Assembly: GCA_913778905.1 (NCBI GenBank)
Contig: CAJYYA010000019.1
Coordinates: forward strand, 1-64,000
From: an uncultured Naasia sp.
Lineage (GTDB): Bacteria > Actinomycetota > Actinomycetes > Actinomycetales > Microbacteriaceae
Direction: 5' to 3'
DNA length: 64,000 nucleotides
The position numbers were made by a program, and so were the translations under genes. The notes beneath the pieces were generated by a model. It was not told the DNA's origin and did not search any database. It saw nothing but the letters and a program-made list of their open reading frames with translations. This document shows, piece by piece, positions 39,857-51,126 of the stretch. Within the stretch, counting starts at the first letter, position 1, and every line of letters begins with the position of its first letter.

Positions 39857-41224
39857 GTGCCCCGACTCTTCGGCACAGACGGTATTCGCGGTCTCGCGAA
39901 CCGCGATGTGTCTGTCGAACTCGCCCTCCAGGTCGCCCAGGCGACCGCGGTCGTGTTCGCGCAGGGTCGGAGCGCTCAGGCTCGGCGGGCCGCGGGACGA
40001 CGACCGACAGCTGTCGTCGCCCGCGACCCGCGGGTCTCCGGTGAGTTCCTGGCCGCCGCCACGGCGGCCGGGCTCGCCAGCTCCGGCGTCGATGTGCTCG
40101 ACGCCGGGGTCATCCCCACCCCGGCAGCTGCGTTCCTCATCGCCGACATCGACGCCGACTTCGGCGTGATGATCTCGGCCTCGCACAACCCGGCGCCGGA
40201 CAACGGCATCAAGATCTTCGCTCGGGGCGGCGTCAAACTCCCCGACGTCGTCGAGGACCGCATCGAAGCGGCCATCGCCGGCGACAAGCATGTTCCCACC
40301 GGTGCCGACGTCGGTCGCATCCGCCGTTTCGCGGATGCCGAGGACCGCTACGTCCTCCATCTCCTCGGTACCCTGCCGCATCGCCTCGACGGCCTCCACA
40401 TCGTCATCGACTCGGCCAATGGGGCCGCCGCGGGTGTCTCGCCCGAGGTCTTCACCGACGCGGGCGCTCGCGTGACCGTCATCGGTAACGATCCCGACGG
40501 CATCAACATCAACGACGGTGTGGGCTCGACCCACCTCGGCCCACTCCAGAGGGCTGTCGTCGAGCACGGCGCGGATCTCGGTATCGCCCACGACGGCGAC
40601 GCCGACCGCTGCCTCGCCGTCGACGCCGACGGGCGCATCGTCGACGGCGACCAGATCATGGCGATCCTCGCGGTCGGCATGGCCGAGCGCGGCGCCCTCC
40701 GCGACAACACGCTCGTGACGACCGTCATGAGCAACCTGGGCCTCAAGCTCGCATTGCGCGAGCGCGGGATCTCGACGGTCGAGACCAAGGTCGGCGACCG
40801 CTACGTGCTCGAGGGGCTCAACGCGGGCGGCTACTCCCTCGGCGGCGAGCAGTCGGGCCACGTGATCATGAGCGACTTCGCCACGACGGGTGACGGACTC
40901 CTCACCGGTCTGCACATCGCGGCCGAGGTCGCCCGGACCGGCAGGAGTCTGGCCGAGCTGGCCTCCGTCATGACCGTGTACCCCCAGACGCTCATCAACG
41001 TCCGCGGTGTCGACCACCACGGTCTCGGCGCCGACGGTGTCATCGCCGACGCGGTCAAGGCAGCCGAAGCAGAGCTCGAGGGCACCGGACGCGTACTTCT
41101 CCGGCCGTCAGGCACCGAGCCGATGGTGCGCGTCATGGTCGAGGCCGCCGACGAGCACACGGCGGACCGCATCGCCGCCGAGCTCGAAGCCGTGGTCCGC
41201 GACCGTCTCGCCCTCGACGCCTGA
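39857..41224 (+). CDS. glmM: Phosphoglucosamine mutase
   Basis: Converts glucosamine-6-phosphate to glucosamine-1-phosphate for UDP-GlcNAc and peptidoglycan. 455 residues. [13 protein letters not shown]-terminus, phosphoserine motif [14 protein letters not shown], metal loop [11 protein letters not shown] and C-terminal [20 protein letters not shown] start at 39857. glmS, the preceding step in the pathway, lies 1 kb downstream beyond the opposing coaA. Confidence 0.97.
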   Translation: MPRLFGTDGIRGLANRDVSVELALQVAQATAVVFAQGRSAQARRAAGRRPTAVVARDPRVSGEFLAAATAAGLASSGVDVLDAGVIPTPAAAFLIADIDADFGVMISASHNPAPDNGIKIFARGGVKLPDVVEDRIEAAIAGDKHVPTGADVGRIRRFADAEDRYVLHLLGTLPHRLDGLHIVIDSANGAAAGVSPEVFTDAGARVTVIGNDPDGININDGVGSTHLGPLQRAVVEHGADLGIAHDGDADRCLAVDADGRIVDGDQIMAILAVGMAERGALRDNTLVTTVMSNLGLKLALRERGISTVETKVGDRYVLEGLNAGGYSLGGEQSGHVIMSDFATTGDGLLTGLHIAAEVARTGRSLAELASVMTVYPQTLINVRGVDHHGLGADGVIADAVKAAEAELEGTGRVLLRPSGTEPMVRVMVEAADEHTADRIAAELEAVVRDRLALDA

Positions 41225-41263
41225 GCATTCGACTCACGGCCTGGCCGACCAAGCGCAGGGCGG

Positions 41264-42208
41264 CTAGAGCTTGCGCAGCAACACCGAATGGACCGCGTGG
41301 TCGGCGGCCTTTCTGAGCACCAGCGTCGCGCGTGACCGGGTCGGCAGGATGTTCTGCAACAGGTTGGGCTCGTTGATCTCGGACCAGATGCTTCTCGCCC
41401 GAGCCCGTGCCTGCTCCTCGCTCAGGTCCGCATAGCGGTGGAAGTACGACTTCGGGTCGGCGAAGGCGCCGCGCTGCAGGTCGAGGAAGCGCTCCTCGTA
41501 CCAGCGTTCGATGTCGCTCGTGCGGGCGTCGACATAGATGCCGAAGTCGAAGAGGTCGCTGACGGCGAGGTTGGCTCCAGCGCGGGGCGGCTGCAGAACC
41601 GTCAGGCCCTCGACGATGAGGACATCGGGTCGTCTGACGACGATTTCGGCCGACGGCACGATGTCGTAGCTGAGGTGCGAGTAGAACGGAGCGCGGACCT
41701 CGTCCACCCCGCTCTTCACTCGACTGACGAAGCGCAGCAGTGAACGGCGGTCGTAGGACTCGGGGAAACCCTTGCGGGACATCAGCCCCCGGCGCTCGAG
41801 CTCGGCGTTGGGGAAGAGGAACCCGTCGGTGGTCACCAGCTCGACGCGCGGGGTGCCCTCCCAGCGACTCAGTAGCTCCCGCAGAAGGCGCGCCACCGTG
41901 CTCTTGCCCACGGCGACCGAACCGGCGATACCGATGACGAACGGCACCTTCGCCCCGCCACCCAGGAACTCCGCGGTGTCGCGATGAAGCGCGCGGGCGC
42001 CGGTCGCGTACAGATTGAGCAGCCGGCTCAGCGGGGCGTAGACCTGTTGGACCTCGTCGGCGTCGAGCGGCTCGCCGAGCCCGCGCAGCCGCTTCAGGTC
42101 GACCTCGGTCAGGTCGAGCGATGCTCCGGGCGCCAGCGACGCCCACCTCGCACGGTCGAACTCGGTGAACGGCGTGGGCTGCGTGGGGATCTGGCCCGTC
42201 TCGCTCAT
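41264..42208 (-). CDS. coaA: Pantothenate kinase, type I
   Basis: First step of coenzyme A synthesis: pantothenate + ATP to 4'-phosphopantothenate. 314 residues, the length of the CoaA family. Walker [16 protein letters not shown], then [10 protein letters not shown] and [16 protein letters not shown] are diagnostic. The start is the ATG at 42208, with a TACGCT box 7 nt upstream and no ribosome binding site. The open frame beyond it is antisense to glmS. Divergent from glmS. Confidence 0.95.
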   Translation of the reverse strand: MSETGQIPTQPTPFTEFDRARWASLAPGASLDLTEVDLKRLRGLGEPLDADEVQQVYAPLSRLLNLYATGARALHRDTAEFLGGGAKVPFVIGIAGSVAVGKSTVARLLRELLSRWEGTPRVELVTTDGFLFPNAELERRGLMSRKGFPESYDRRSLLRFVSRVKSGVDEVRAPFYSHLSYDIVPSAEIVVRRPDVLIVEGLTVLQPPRAGANLAVSDLFDFGIYVDARTSDIERWYEERFLDLQRGAFADPKSYFHRYADLSEEQARARARSIWSEINEPNLLQNILPTRSRATLVLRKAADHAVHSVLLRKL

Positions 42209-42215
42209 TCGGACC

Positions 42216-42221
42216 AGCGTA
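42216..42221 (-). promoter_or_regulatory. -10 box, leaderless coaA mRNA
   Basis: On the minus strand TACGCT is 7 nt before the coaA ATG; no ribosome binding site is present. It lies in the 93-bp divergent region shared with glmS. Confidence 0.55.
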
Positions 42222-42287
42222 GTCGGCGGGGTGCTCGGGCTTGACGCGACCCACGAGTCGACGCTCCGGCTGAATGGTGAGCCCACG

Positions 42288-42293
42288 TAGAAT
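42288..42293 (+). promoter_or_regulatory. -10 box, glmS
   Basis: TAGAAT is 8 nt before the glmS ATG at 42302 with no Shine-Dalgarno sequence in between, suggesting a leaderless or one-base-leader mRNA. Confidence 0.55.
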
Positions 42294-42301
42294 CGGTTCT
42301 T

Positions 42302-44149
42302 ATGTGCGGAATCGTTGGTTATGTCGGTCCGAGGCAGAGCCTCGAAGTGCTCATGGGTGGATTGCGTCGCCTGGAGTACCGCGGATACGACTCCGCTGGC
42401 GTCGCCGTGGTCGGCGATGACGGGACGATCGCCACGCGTAAGCGCGCGGGCAAGCTGAAGGTCCTCGCGAACGACCTGACCGAGGCCCCGCTGCCCGGCG
42501 GCTCGACCGGCATCGGCCACACGCGCTGGGCGACCCACGGTGGCCCCACCGACGCGAACGCGCACCCGCACCTGGGTGACGACGGGCGCCTCGCCCTCAT
42601 CCACAACGGGATCATCGAGAACTTCGCCGAGCTGAAGGCCGAACTGGTCGAAAGCGGCGCCGAGTTCCACAGCGAGACCGACACCGAGGTCGCCGCCCTG
42701 CTGATCGGTCGCGAGTACCGTGAGACCGGCGATCTCGCTGAGGCGTTCCAGCGCGTCGTCAACCGGCTCCACGGAGCCTTCACGCTTCTCGCTGTCCATC
42801 AGGACGCGCCGGATGTCGTCGTCGGTGCCCGCCGCAACTCCCCGCTCGTCATCGGTCTCGGCGACGGCGAGAACTTCCTCGGTTCCGACGTCGCGGCGTT
42901 CGTCGAGTACACGCGGCGCGCGATGGAGATCGGGCAGGACCAGATCGTCACCATCCGCCCCGACTCGATCGTCGTCACCGACTTCGCCGGCGAACCGGTG
43001 GAGAACCGTGAGTTCGAGGTGGCCTGGGATGCCTCGGCCTCCGACAAGGGCGGCTGGTCGAGCTTCATGGCGAAGGAGATCACCGAGTCGCCCGACGCGG
43101 TCGCCAACACGATCCGCGGCCGCGTCTCCGACGGAGCCGTCGATCTCTCCGAGATCGCTCGCATCGACGAGGTCCTGGGCGATGTCGACCGCATCCTGAT
43201 CCTCGGATGCGGTACCGCCTACTACTCGGGAATGCTCGGCAAGTACGCGATCGAGAAGTGGGCCGGCATCCCCGTCGACGTCGAGCTGTCGCATGAGTTC
43301 CGCTATCGCGAGCCGGTGCTGAGCTCGCGGACGCTGGTGATCTCGGTGAGCCAATCCGGCGAGACCATGGACACCCTCATGGCTGTGAAGTACGCGCAGG
43401 AGCGCGGCGCCACGACGCTGTCGGTCTGCAACACACAGGGCGCGACCATCGCGCGCGAGTCGGATGCGGCGCTCTTCACGCACGCCGGACCGGAGGTCGC
43501 GGTCGCCAGCACCAAGGCCTTCGTCGCCCAGGTGACCGCGCTGTACCTCATCGCTCTCCGCCTGGCCGCGGTGCGGGGCACGCAGAGCACCGAGGCTCTG
43601 GCGGAGCTCGTCGACGAGCTGCAGGCCGTCCCGACGAAGCTCTCACAGGTCATCGAGTCGAGCGGCCAGATCGCCGAGCTCGCTCGCGGCATGTCTGACA
43701 CCCGCTCGGTCCTGTTCCTCGGCCGTCACGTCGGCTATCCGATCGCGCTCGAGGGGGCCCTCAAGCTCAAGGAGATCGCCTACATCCACGCCGAGGGCTT
43801 CGCCGCAGGTGAGCTCAAGCACGGACCGATCTCGCTCATCGAGCCCGGCCAGCGCGTCATCGTCGTGGTCCCGAGCCCGCGTGCCGTCGACTCCCTCCAC
43901 AAGAAGGTCGTCTCGAACATCCAGGAGATCCGCGCACGCGGTGCGTACGTGATCGCGATCGCCGAGGCCGGCGATGCGGCGGTGCTCCCGTTCGCGGACG
44001 ACGTCATCCGCATCCCGCTCGCGGGTGGCATGTTCGAGCCGCTTCTGGCCGTCGCGCCGCTGCAGATCTTCGCCATGGAGCTCGCCGCCGCGAAGGGCTT
44101 GGACGTCGACCAGCCGCGCAACCTGGCGAAGTCGGTCACGGTCGAGTAG
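42302..44149 (+). CDS. glmS: Glutamine-fructose-6-phosphate aminotransferase
   Basis: Makes glucosamine-6-phosphate from fructose-6-phosphate and glutamine, the first step of amino-sugar synthesis. 615 residues. MCGIVGYVG places the catalytic Cys2 of the glutaminase domain; two SIS sugar-isomerase domains follow ([53 protein letters not shown]) and the protein ends NLAKSVTVE. No glmS ribozyme was recognised in the very short upstream region. Its stop overlaps acpS (TAGTG). Confidence 0.97.
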   Translation: MCGIVGYVGPRQSLEVLMGGLRRLEYRGYDSAGVAVVGDDGTIATRKRAGKLKVLANDLTEAPLPGGSTGIGHTRWATHGGPTDANAHPHLGDDGRLALIHNGIIENFAELKAELVESGAEFHSETDTEVAALLIGREYRETGDLAEAFQRVVNRLHGAFTLLAVHQDAPDVVVGARRNSPLVIGLGDGENFLGSDVAAFVEYTRRAMEIGQDQIVTIRPDSIVVTDFAGEPVENREFEVAWDASASDKGGWSSFMAKEITESPDAVANTIRGRVSDGAVDLSEIARIDEVLGDVDRILILGCGTAYYSGMLGKYAIEKWAGIPVDVELSHEFRYREPVLSSRTLVISVSQSGETMDTLMAVKYAQERGATTLSVCNTQGATIARESDAALFTHAGPEVAVASTKAFVAQVTALYLIALRLAAVRGTQSTEALAELVDELQAVPTKLSQVIESSGQIAELARGMSDTRSVLFLGRHVGYPIALEGALKLKEIAYIHAEGFAAGELKHGPISLIEPGQRVIVVVPSPRAVDSLHKKVVSNIQEIRARGAYVIAIAEAGDAAVLPFADDVIRIPLAGGMFEPLLAVAPLQIFAMELAAAKGLDVDQPRNLAKSVTVE

Positions 44150-44535
44150 TGATCGTCGGGATCGGCGTCGACATCGTCGATGTGGAGCGGTTCGCTCGTC
44201 ACCTCGAGCGGACGCCCGCACTCGAGGAGCGGCTCTTCGTCGAATCCGAGCGGGGGCGGCCCGTGCGGTCGCTCGCGGTCCGTTTCGCGGCCAAGGAGGC
44301 GCTCATCAAGGTGCTCGGCGACGCTCCCGGCTTCCGGTGGCACGACATCCGGGTCGACAGCGACGACCACGGCAAGCCGACATTGCGGGTGACCGGCCGG
44401 CTCCGCGAGGAGCTCGACGCACGAGGAGTCACCGCCATGCATCTCTCGCTCTCGCACGACAAGGGCATGGCGTGCGCCTTCGTGGTGGCCGAGTCCGACG
44501 TCGCGCCGGCCGCGCACGCCGTGGTGGCGGCATGA
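44149..44535 (+). CDS. acpS: Holo-[acyl-carrier-protein] synthase
   Basis: Transfers 4'-phosphopantetheine from CoA to acyl carrier protein. 128 residues, family length. IGVGIDIVDVERF carries the metal-binding Asp8, and RFAAKEALIKVLGDA the second conserved acid. GTG at 44149 overlaps the glmS stop by one base. Functionally near coaA, which begins the CoA pathway. Confidence 0.94.
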   Translation: MIVGIGVDIVDVERFARHLERTPALEERLFVESERGRPVRSLAVRFAAKEALIKVLGDAPGFRWHDIRVDSDDHGKPTLRVTGRLREELDARGVTAMHLSLSHDKGMACAFVVAESDVAPAAHAVVAA

Positions 44536-45659
44536 CGGGCATCCGGGTCGCGCGCATCGATCGCGCCGCGATCTCCGCCAATGTCGCCGGGCTGGCCGCG
44601 GCGGCCGCGACCGCGCACGTCATGGTGGTGGTCAAGGCGGACGGGTACGGCCACGGTGTTCTGACCGCGGCGACCGCCGCCTTGGAGGGGGGCGCGGACT
44701 GGCTGGGCGTCGCGGATCTCGAAGAGGCGCATGCCCTGCGTGCCGCGGGGGTCGATGCTCCCGTCCTCGCATGGCTCCACGACCCGTTCGCCGATTTCGC
44801 ACCGGCCGTCGAAGCGGGTATCGACATCGGCGTCTCCACGCGCGCACAACTCGAGGCCATCGGCGCCCTCGACGCCGGTCGCCGGGCGGGCCGACGGCCG
44901 GTCGTTCAGATCAAGGTCGACACCGGGCTGCACCGCAACGGCCTCCCGCCCGAGGAGTGGGAGCCTTTCGCCGAGCGGGCCGCGGCTCTGCAGGCTCTCG
45001 GACGTCTCGAGGTCCGCGGGGTCTTCTCGCATCTGGCCAACACGGACGCCGAATCCGACGCTGCCGCGCTCCGCGCCTTCGAGCGGGCGCTGGGGATTAT
45101 GGCGGCTGCGGGCATCGAGCCCGAGCTGCGGCATCTCGCCTCGACGGCCGCAGCGATGTCGCGGCCGGCCACCCGCTTCGACCTGGTGAGACTGGGCATC
45201 GGGAGCTACGGCCTGTCTCCGTTCGGTGCGGCCGGCGCCCCGGACGGGAGCGCTCCGGTGCGGTTGATCCCCGCGATGACGCTCACGAGCCGGGTCGCGG
45301 CGGTCCGATCCGCAGCACCGGGTGCGGGAGTCTCCTACGACCACACCTGGCGGGCCCATGAGCCGACGCGTCTCGCGCTCGTACCGATCGGTTACGCCGA
45401 CGGCGTGCCGCGGGCGGCCTCGAACACGGCGGAGGTCGCCATCGACGGCCGGAGGTTCCCTGTGCGGGGCCGCATCGCGATGGATCAGTTCGTCGTCGAC
45501 ATCGGCGACGCTCGAGTCGAGGTGGGCGACGAGGTCGTGCTGTTCGGAAACCCGGTGGACGGGGTCCCCGCGGCCGACGACTGGGCGCGCTGGAGCGACA
45601 CCATCAACTACGAGATCGTCACCCGGATCGGACCACGGGTGAAGAGGGTGGCCCGGTGA
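44532..45659 (+). CDS. alr: Alanine racemase
   Basis: PLP enzyme producing D-alanine for peptidoglycan. 375 residues. Lys35 in VVVKADGYGHG forms the Schiff base with PLP; GVSYDHTWRA holds the second catalytic Tyr, and RIAMDQFVVD is typical. ATG at 44532 overlaps the acpS stop (ATGA). tsaE overlaps its 3' end. Confidence 0.96.
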   Translation: MTGIRVARIDRAAISANVAGLAAAAATAHVMVVVKADGYGHGVLTAATAALEGGADWLGVADLEEAHALRAAGVDAPVLAWLHDPFADFAPAVEAGIDIGVSTRAQLEAIGALDAGRRAGRRPVVQIKVDTGLHRNGLPPEEWEPFAERAAALQALGRLEVRGVFSHLANTDAESDAAALRAFERALGIMAAAGIEPELRHLASTAAAMSRPATRFDLVRLGIGSYGLSPFGAAGAPDGSAPVRLIPAMTLTSRVAAVRSAAPGAGVSYDHTWRAHEPTRLALVPIGYADGVPRAASNTAEVAIDGRRFPVRGRIAMDQFVVDIGDARVEVGDEVVLFGNPVDGVPAADDWARWSDTINYEIVTRIGPRVKRVAR

Positions 45660-46180
45660 GCGTCTCGAGAACCATCTCCATCGCCACCCCGGATGACATG
45701 CATGGTCTCGGCCTCCGGCTCGGCCGCACCGTCCGGGCCGGCGATCTCCTCGTCCTGACGGGCCCGCTGGGGGCAGGCAAGACCACGCTGACCCGCGGCA
45801 TCGGCGAGGGCCTCGGGGTGCGCGGTCCCGTCGCGTCTCCGACGTTCGTCATCGCCCGCACGCACCCCTCACTCGTCGACGGGCCTCCGCTGGTCCACGT
45901 CGACGCCTACCGGGTGGGCTCGGCGATGGAGCTCGACGATCTCGACATCGACTACGCCCGCTCGGTGGTCGTGGCGGAGTGGGGCGAGGGGCTGCTCGAC
46001 GGGGTGGCCTCCTCGTGGCTCGATGTCCGGATCGCGCGTCCCACGGGGGCCGGGACGGGCACGGATGTCGATGATGCAGCCGACGGCGACGATCTCACGG
46101 ACGAGCCCGTCGAGGAGCGCACCGTCGTCATCACCGCCCACGGCCCCCGCTGGAACCGAGCAGACCTCGCCGGGCTCTGA
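45656..46180 (+). CDS. tsaE: tRNA t6A synthesis ATPase TsaE
   Basis: ATPase component of the threonylcarbamoyl-adenosine (t6A37) machinery with TsaB and TsaD. 174 residues. Walker A TGPLGAGKTTLTRG, then VASPTFVIARTH and HVDAYRV. GTG at 45656 overlaps alr. A Gly/Asp-rich acidic insertion lies near residues 130-155. Confidence 0.93.
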   Translation: MSVSRTISIATPDDMHGLGLRLGRTVRAGDLLVLTGPLGAGKTTLTRGIGEGLGVRGPVASPTFVIARTHPSLVDGPPLVHVDAYRVGSAMELDDLDIDYARSVVVAEWGEGLLDGVASSWLDVRIARPTGAGTGTDVDDAADGDDLTDEPVEERTVVITAHGPRWNRADLAGL

Positions 46181-46193
46181 TCCTGCCGCCTCG

Positions 46194-46199
46194 TAAACT
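46194..46199 (+). promoter_or_regulatory. -10 box, internal leaderless promoter of tsaB
   Basis: TAAACT is 6 nt before the GTG at 46206 in the only gap of the acpS-tsaD operon, so tsaB-rimI-tsaD may have their own leaderless transcript. Confidence 0.5.
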
Positions 46200-46205
46200 G
46201 GGGCG

Positions 46206-46817
46206 GTGTTCCTCGCCATCGACAGCTCCGCCGGGACCAGCGTGGCGCTGGTCGACTCGTCGTTCGGCACGGTGGTGGAGCGGACGAGCGACGACACGAT
46301 GCGTCACGCGGAGGTCGTCGGTGCTCTCATCGACGAGGTGCTCCGCGAGAGCGGTGCGACGGCCGCCACGCTGACGGCGGTCGCGGTCGGCGTGGGACCG
46401 GGGCCGTTCACCGGCCTCCGGGTCGGAATGGCCGCGGCGCACGCCTTCGCTCTCGCGTCGGAACGCCCCCTGGTCGGTGTCGTCAGTCACGACGCCGTCG
46501 CCTACGAGCACTACTCCGCGGGCGGCTGGGGCGAACTCCTCGTCACGACGGACGCACGCCGCCGCGAGCTCTACTGGTCGCGCTACGACGGGCTGGACAC
46601 TCTCGGGCTGCCCTCTCGCGCCGAAGGCCCGGCCCTGGCCCGCCCCGACGACATCCCGTCGGCGGCCCGTCGGCTCGACGCCACACGCGTGTCGGCGGGC
46701 AGCGTCGGCATCGTCGCGGCCCGGCTACGAGCCTCGGGCCGCCCGACTCCCGTCGTCCCCCTCTATCTCCGCTCGCCCGACGTGACGCTCTCGACGCCGA
46801 AACGGGTGTCCAGGTGA
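46206..46817 (+). CDS. tsaB: t6A synthesis protein TsaB
   Basis: Pseudo-enzyme partner of TsaD in tRNA t6A synthesis. 203 residues. FLAIDSSAGTSVAL N-terminus and VGPGPFTGLRVGMAAAHAFA are diagnostic. rimI overlaps the stop by 4 bp (GTGA). Confidence 0.92.
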   Translation: MFLAIDSSAGTSVALVDSSFGTVVERTSDDTMRHAEVVGALIDEVLRESGATAATLTAVAVGVGPGPFTGLRVGMAAAHAFALASERPLVGVVSHDAVAYEHYSAGGWGELLVTTDARRRELYWSRYDGLDTLGLPSRAEGPALARPDDIPSAARRLDATRVSAGSVGIVAARLRASGRPTPVVPLYLRSPDVTLSTPKRVSR

Positions 46818-47307
46818 CCTGGCAGCTCCGAAGGGCGACCCCTGACGACCTCGGCAGCATCATGGAGCTCGAGCGCGCCTCGTTCCCGCTCGACGCCTGG
46901 TCGGAGCAGAGCATGTCCGAGGAGATCGCGGGATCGCACGGCTACTACCTCGTCGCCGAGTCGGTCACCGAACCGCACGTCTTCGCAGGATACGCAGGGC
47001 TGCGCGCGGTCCGCGGAGGCGGTGAGGGCGACATCCAGACCATCGCCGTCGCGCCGGCGGCCCGACGGTCCGGGCTGGGACGCGCGCTCATGCGGGCGCT
47101 GCTGACCGAAGCGGGCAAGAGGGGCGCGCGGGAGGTCTTCCTCGAGGTCCGCGTCGACAACGAGCCCGCCGCGAACCTGTACCGGTCGCTCGGCTTCGAG
47201 GAGATCGCCGTCCGGCCCCGCTACTACCAGCCCGAGGGGGTCGACGCCCTGATCATGCGCCGCGTCGACACACCACCTCGTATCAGCCCCGCGATCGGAG
47301 TCGACCA

Positions 47308-47311
<4 letters not shown>
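46814..47311 (+). CDS. rimI: GNAT acetyltransferase RimI
   Basis: N-terminal acetyltransferase of the RimI group, which acetylates ribosomal protein S18 and other N-termini. 165 residues. The acetyl-CoA loop is [15 protein letters not shown] and the C-terminal part is [26 protein letters not shown] starts overlap both neighbours, a usual arrangement between tsaB and tsaD. Confidence 0.92.
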
Positions 47312-48375
<1,064 letters not shown>

Positions 48376-48496
48376 ACGGCGACTGAACACGGCCTCGGGC
48401 TTCGTTGACAGCCGGAGCGCACGCTGAAACCATGGCCTCTGCGCCAGACATCCGACGGTCGTCGTCGAGCACGCCGTGAACCAGGGAGAGCACATC

Positions 48497-48790
48497 ATGA
48501 CCGAGCCCGCACCCGCGCCGAACTACGGCTACCAGGCGGCGCCGCAGCAGGCGCCCTACAACGTTCTGGGGATCGTCTCGTTCGTCCTCTCTCTCGTGGG
48601 CTTCACCATCGTGGCCGTCATCCTCGGTCACATCTCCCTGTCCCAGATCAAGCGGACGGGTGAGCGCGGTCGAGGTTTCGCCATCGCCGGCCTGGTGATC
48701 GGCTATGTGACGCTGGCCCTCGGCATCCTCTTCGTCATCTTCGTGGTAGGCGCTGGACTGCTGGCGGCCTCCACTTCCGGCAACTACTGA
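48497..48790 (+). CDS. Small DUF4190-type membrane protein
   Basis: 97 residues: a Pro/Gln/Ala-rich cytoplasmic or surface N-terminus (about 25 residues), then two membrane segments separated by a short basic loop containing GHISLSQIKRTGERGRGFA, the pattern of DUF4190 proteins. Function unknown. ATG at 48497 follows CAGGGAGAG. First of three small membrane-protein genes in a row. Confidence 0.75.
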   Translation: MTEPAPAPNYGYQAAPQQAPYNVLGIVSFVLSLVGFTIVAVILGHISLSQIKRTGERGRGFAIAGLVIGYVTLALGILFVIFVVGAGLLAASTSGNY

Positions 48791-48818
48791 CCCGCCTCAC
48801 CGAGGAGAAGGAACACCC

Positions 48819-49469
48819 ATGAGCGATCCGCAGACCCCGGCCGAGCCGAACACGCCCGCCGAGCCCGCCACTCCGTCCCAGCCGCGCACACCCGCCTCGG
48901 AGCCTGCTCCGTCCGCGCCCACTCCGCCGCCCGCGACCGACCCCTTCGTCCCACCGGCAGCCGCTCCCGCCGCCCCGCCGCCCCCGGCCTACGTCCCGCC
49001 CGCCGCCGCGCCTCAGGCACCTTCGGCGCCGCAGAATCCCTACGCGCCTCCCGCAGCCGCGCCCGAGAACCCCTACGCGGCTCCCGCGGGGGCCGCGTAC
49101 ACCGCTCCCGTCGGGGACCCCTACGCAGTCCCGCCGGTGAATCCCTACGCGGCTCCCGCCGCGGGGGCCCCGAGCAAGAAGACTCCGGTCCTCAGCATCA
49201 TCTCGATGGTCGTCGGAATCCTCGGCGTCCTGGGCGCCGGCGTCGCCTTCATCCCGATCGTGGGTGCCTTCCTGCAGATCTGGTTCCCCACCGCCGCCGT
49301 GGTGCTCGGGTTCCTCGGCAAGAAGCGCGAGCCGCAGGGCAAGGGATTCTGGCTCACCGGCATCATCACAGGCTTCGTGGGACTCGCCTTCCTCGTGCTC
49401 GGCATCGTCTTCACGATCCTGATCTTCGCGACCGACTCGGGCTCCTACCGTTACGACTCGTCGTACTGA
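48819..49469 (+). CDS. Proline-rich DUF4190-like membrane protein
   Basis: 216 residues. The first 120 are Pro/Ala-rich with repeated NPYA(A/P)P and related units (NPYAPPAAAPENPYAAPA), giving an extended, probably disordered tail. Two or three membrane segments follow with an intervening GKKREPQGKGFWLTGIITG loop resembling the previous gene. Begins MSDPQTPAEPN after GGAGAAGGA. The next gene starts on the base after its stop. Function unknown; it may scaffold at the membrane. Confidence 0.7.
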   Translation: MSDPQTPAEPNTPAEPATPSQPRTPASEPAPSAPTPPPATDPFVPPAAAPAAPPPPAYVPPAAAPQAPSAPQNPYAPPAAAPENPYAAPAGAAYTAPVGDPYAVPPVNPYAAPAAGAPSKKTPVLSIISMVVGILGVLGAGVAFIPIVGAFLQIWFPTAAVVLGFLGKKREPQGKGFWLTGIITGFVGLAFLVLGIVFTILIFATDSGSYRYDSSY

Positions 49470-49853
49470 GTGGTCCACGACGTCGATCGGACCCCGCTCT
49501 CCCCGTCGGGAGACGCGGGGTCCGCTGCATTCCCGGGGCCGGCCTCGGGGGCTGAACCCGCCGGTGCGGCGAGTGACGGGCCGACGGGCGATGCGCTCGC
49601 GCCCCAGCCGGATCGGAACGTCGGGTGGGACCCCCTCGCGATCGTCGCGCTGATCCTCGTCGTCCTGACGCTGGCCGTGCCGGCCGCGATCCTCGGCGGC
49701 TGGGCCATCACCAGGGCGCGAGGCGACGTGGTCCGCACCCGCCGCGCGTGGGTCGTCACCGGCGTGGCGGTCGCGGAGATGATCCTCGGGGGGCTTCTGT
49801 GGACGGTGTACTTCGTCTGGCTGGCCCCGATCATCACCCTCCCCGCGGGGTGA
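49470..49853 (+). CDS. Small membrane protein, DUF4190-like
   Basis: 127 residues. An Ala/Pro/Gly-rich N-terminus of about 50 residues is followed by two membrane segments around AITRARGDVVRTRRAW. The GTG start is immediately after the stop of the previous gene with no separate ribosome binding site, so translation is likely coupled. Function unknown; likely related to its two upstream neighbours. Confidence 0.6.
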   Translation: MVHDVDRTPLSPSGDAGSAAFPGPASGAEPAGAASDGPTGDALAPQPDRNVGWDPLAIVALILVVLTLAVPAAILGGWAITRARGDVVRTRRAWVVTGVAVAEMILGGLLWTVYFVWLAPIITLPAG

Positions 49854-49883
49854 AGCGGGACGGTTCCTCTGCGGAATCCCCGG

Positions 49884-51083
49884 TCAGGCCGAGGCCGACG
49901 GCACCCGGTCGGCCAGGACGGCGATGCGCTTGCCGTGCTGCTTGGTCAGGATGAGGGTCGCCGCCGCGTTCCCACGGAGTCCCAGTCGTCTGCGCAACAG
50001 CGCGGGATCCACGTCGACGCCCCGCTTCTTGATCTCGAGCGTGCCGATGCCGCGCTCTCGCAGTGCTTTCGCCAGGCGCTTCTCGTCGACGGGCAGGAGC
50101 TCGCGCACCTCGAAGCTCCCGGCGAGGCCGTCGCGGCTGGGGGTGTCTCCGGTCAGGTAGGCGATGCCCGGTTCGAGAGTCGTGGCATCGAGACGTTCCG
50201 CGAGCGATCCGATCAGCTGGGCCCGGATGACGGACCCGGCCGGCTCGTGGATGTACCGGCCGATCTCGCCCGATGGGGGGTCCTCGCTCGGGCCCGCTCC
50301 GGTCAGCTCGACGTCCCCCGACGGCCCGGTCACCAGGGCGGCTCGGCCGATTCCCGGCCGGGCCAGGGGGCCGGTCCACACGATCAGTTCGATGGTCTCC
50401 CCGTCGACGGTGAGCCACTGCGCTTCGACGCCGGCGGGTATCAGCTCACGCTCCATGCCCGGGGAGAGCTTCACCCCGACAGGCCTGGCCTCGGCGAGGC
50501 CGAAGGCGAAGTCGAGTGACGGCGACCAGTCGGCGGGCGCCTGCCGGGTACGAGAGTTGTGCCCCGCGACGCGTCGGGCGGGGTCGAGGAAGACTCCGTC
50601 GATCCCGGTCAGATCGGCCGACTCGGCGTCTCCCGTCGTCACGCGGGCGTTGTCGAAGGGGGCGAGGTTGTAGGCGGCGAAGGCCGCGGTGACCTCGTCG
50701 CGTTCGACCGCCGAAACCCGGAGGTCGAGGGACGCCAGGGCGAGGGCATCGCCGCCGATTCCGCAACCGAGGTCGGCCACCGATGCGATCCCCGCGGCGC
50801 GGAACCGTCCGGCGTGGCGAGCGGCGACGGACAGACGTGTCGACTGTTCGAGTGCCGCCTCGGTGAACAGCATGCGAGCGGCGAACGGACCGAACTTCGT
50901 CGCGGCACGCTCGCGAAGGCGGGCCTGCGTGAGGACCGCCGCGACGAGAGCGGGGGAGTGGCCCTCCCTGCGGAGGCGGGAACTGGTGCGGACGACGTCC
51001 GCGCCCGAGGCGTACGGCTCGATGGTGTCGAGGAGTCGCAGTCCCTCGAGCGACAGCAGTTCACGGGCCTCGTCGATCAGCAC
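49884..51083 (-). CDS. Class I SAM methyltransferase with THUMP-like domain
   Basis: Predicted AdoMet-dependent methyltransferase, 399 residues. The AdoMet motif is VADLGCGIGGDALALA; VFLDPARR follows near residue 170 in the position of motif IV. The C-terminus (IGTLEIKKRGVDVDPALLRRRLGLRG) resembles the THUMP-like domain of actinobacterial rRNA or tRNA methyltransferase candidates. Substrate unknown. The start is a GTG with a TAGTCT box 6 nt upstream. It is divergent from groES. Confidence 0.82.
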   Translation of the reverse strand: MLIDEARELLSLEGLRLLDTIEPYASGADVVRTSSRLRREGHSPALVAAVLTQARLRERAATKFGPFAARMLFTEAALEQSTRLSVAARHAGRFRAAGIASVADLGCGIGGDALALASLDLRVSAVERDEVTAAFAAYNLAPFDNARVTTGDAESADLTGIDGVFLDPARRVAGHNSRTRQAPADWSPSLDFAFGLAEARPVGVKLSPGMERELIPAGVEAQWLTVDGETIELIVWTGPLARPGIGRAALVTGPSGDVELTGAGPSEDPPSGEIGRYIHEPAGSVIRAQLIGSLAERLDATTLEPGIAYLTGDTPSRDGLAGSFEVRELLPVDEKRLAKALRERGIGTLEIKKRGVDVDPALLRRRLGLRGNAAATLILTKQHGKRIAVLADRVPSASA

Positions 51084-51089
51084 TCCGCA

Positions 51090-51095
51090 AGACTA
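51090..51095 (-). promoter_or_regulatory. -10 box, leaderless methyltransferase mRNA
   Basis: On the minus strand TAGTCT is 6 nt before the GTG at 51083; no ribosome binding site. Confidence 0.5.
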
Positions 51096-51126
51096 ATGAG
51101 GCGACCGGTGCGGCTCGCTCCGAGCG

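Noticed and set aside
42209-42301. glmS ribozyme
   Set aside because: The upstream region is only 93 bp with a promoter box 8 nt before the start; there is no room for or trace of the ribozyme core.
42209-43483. Upstream extension of coaA antisense to glmS
   Set aside because: glmS has full motifs on the plus strand; the extension is an antisense shadow, and a -10 box is 7 nt before the ATG at 42208.
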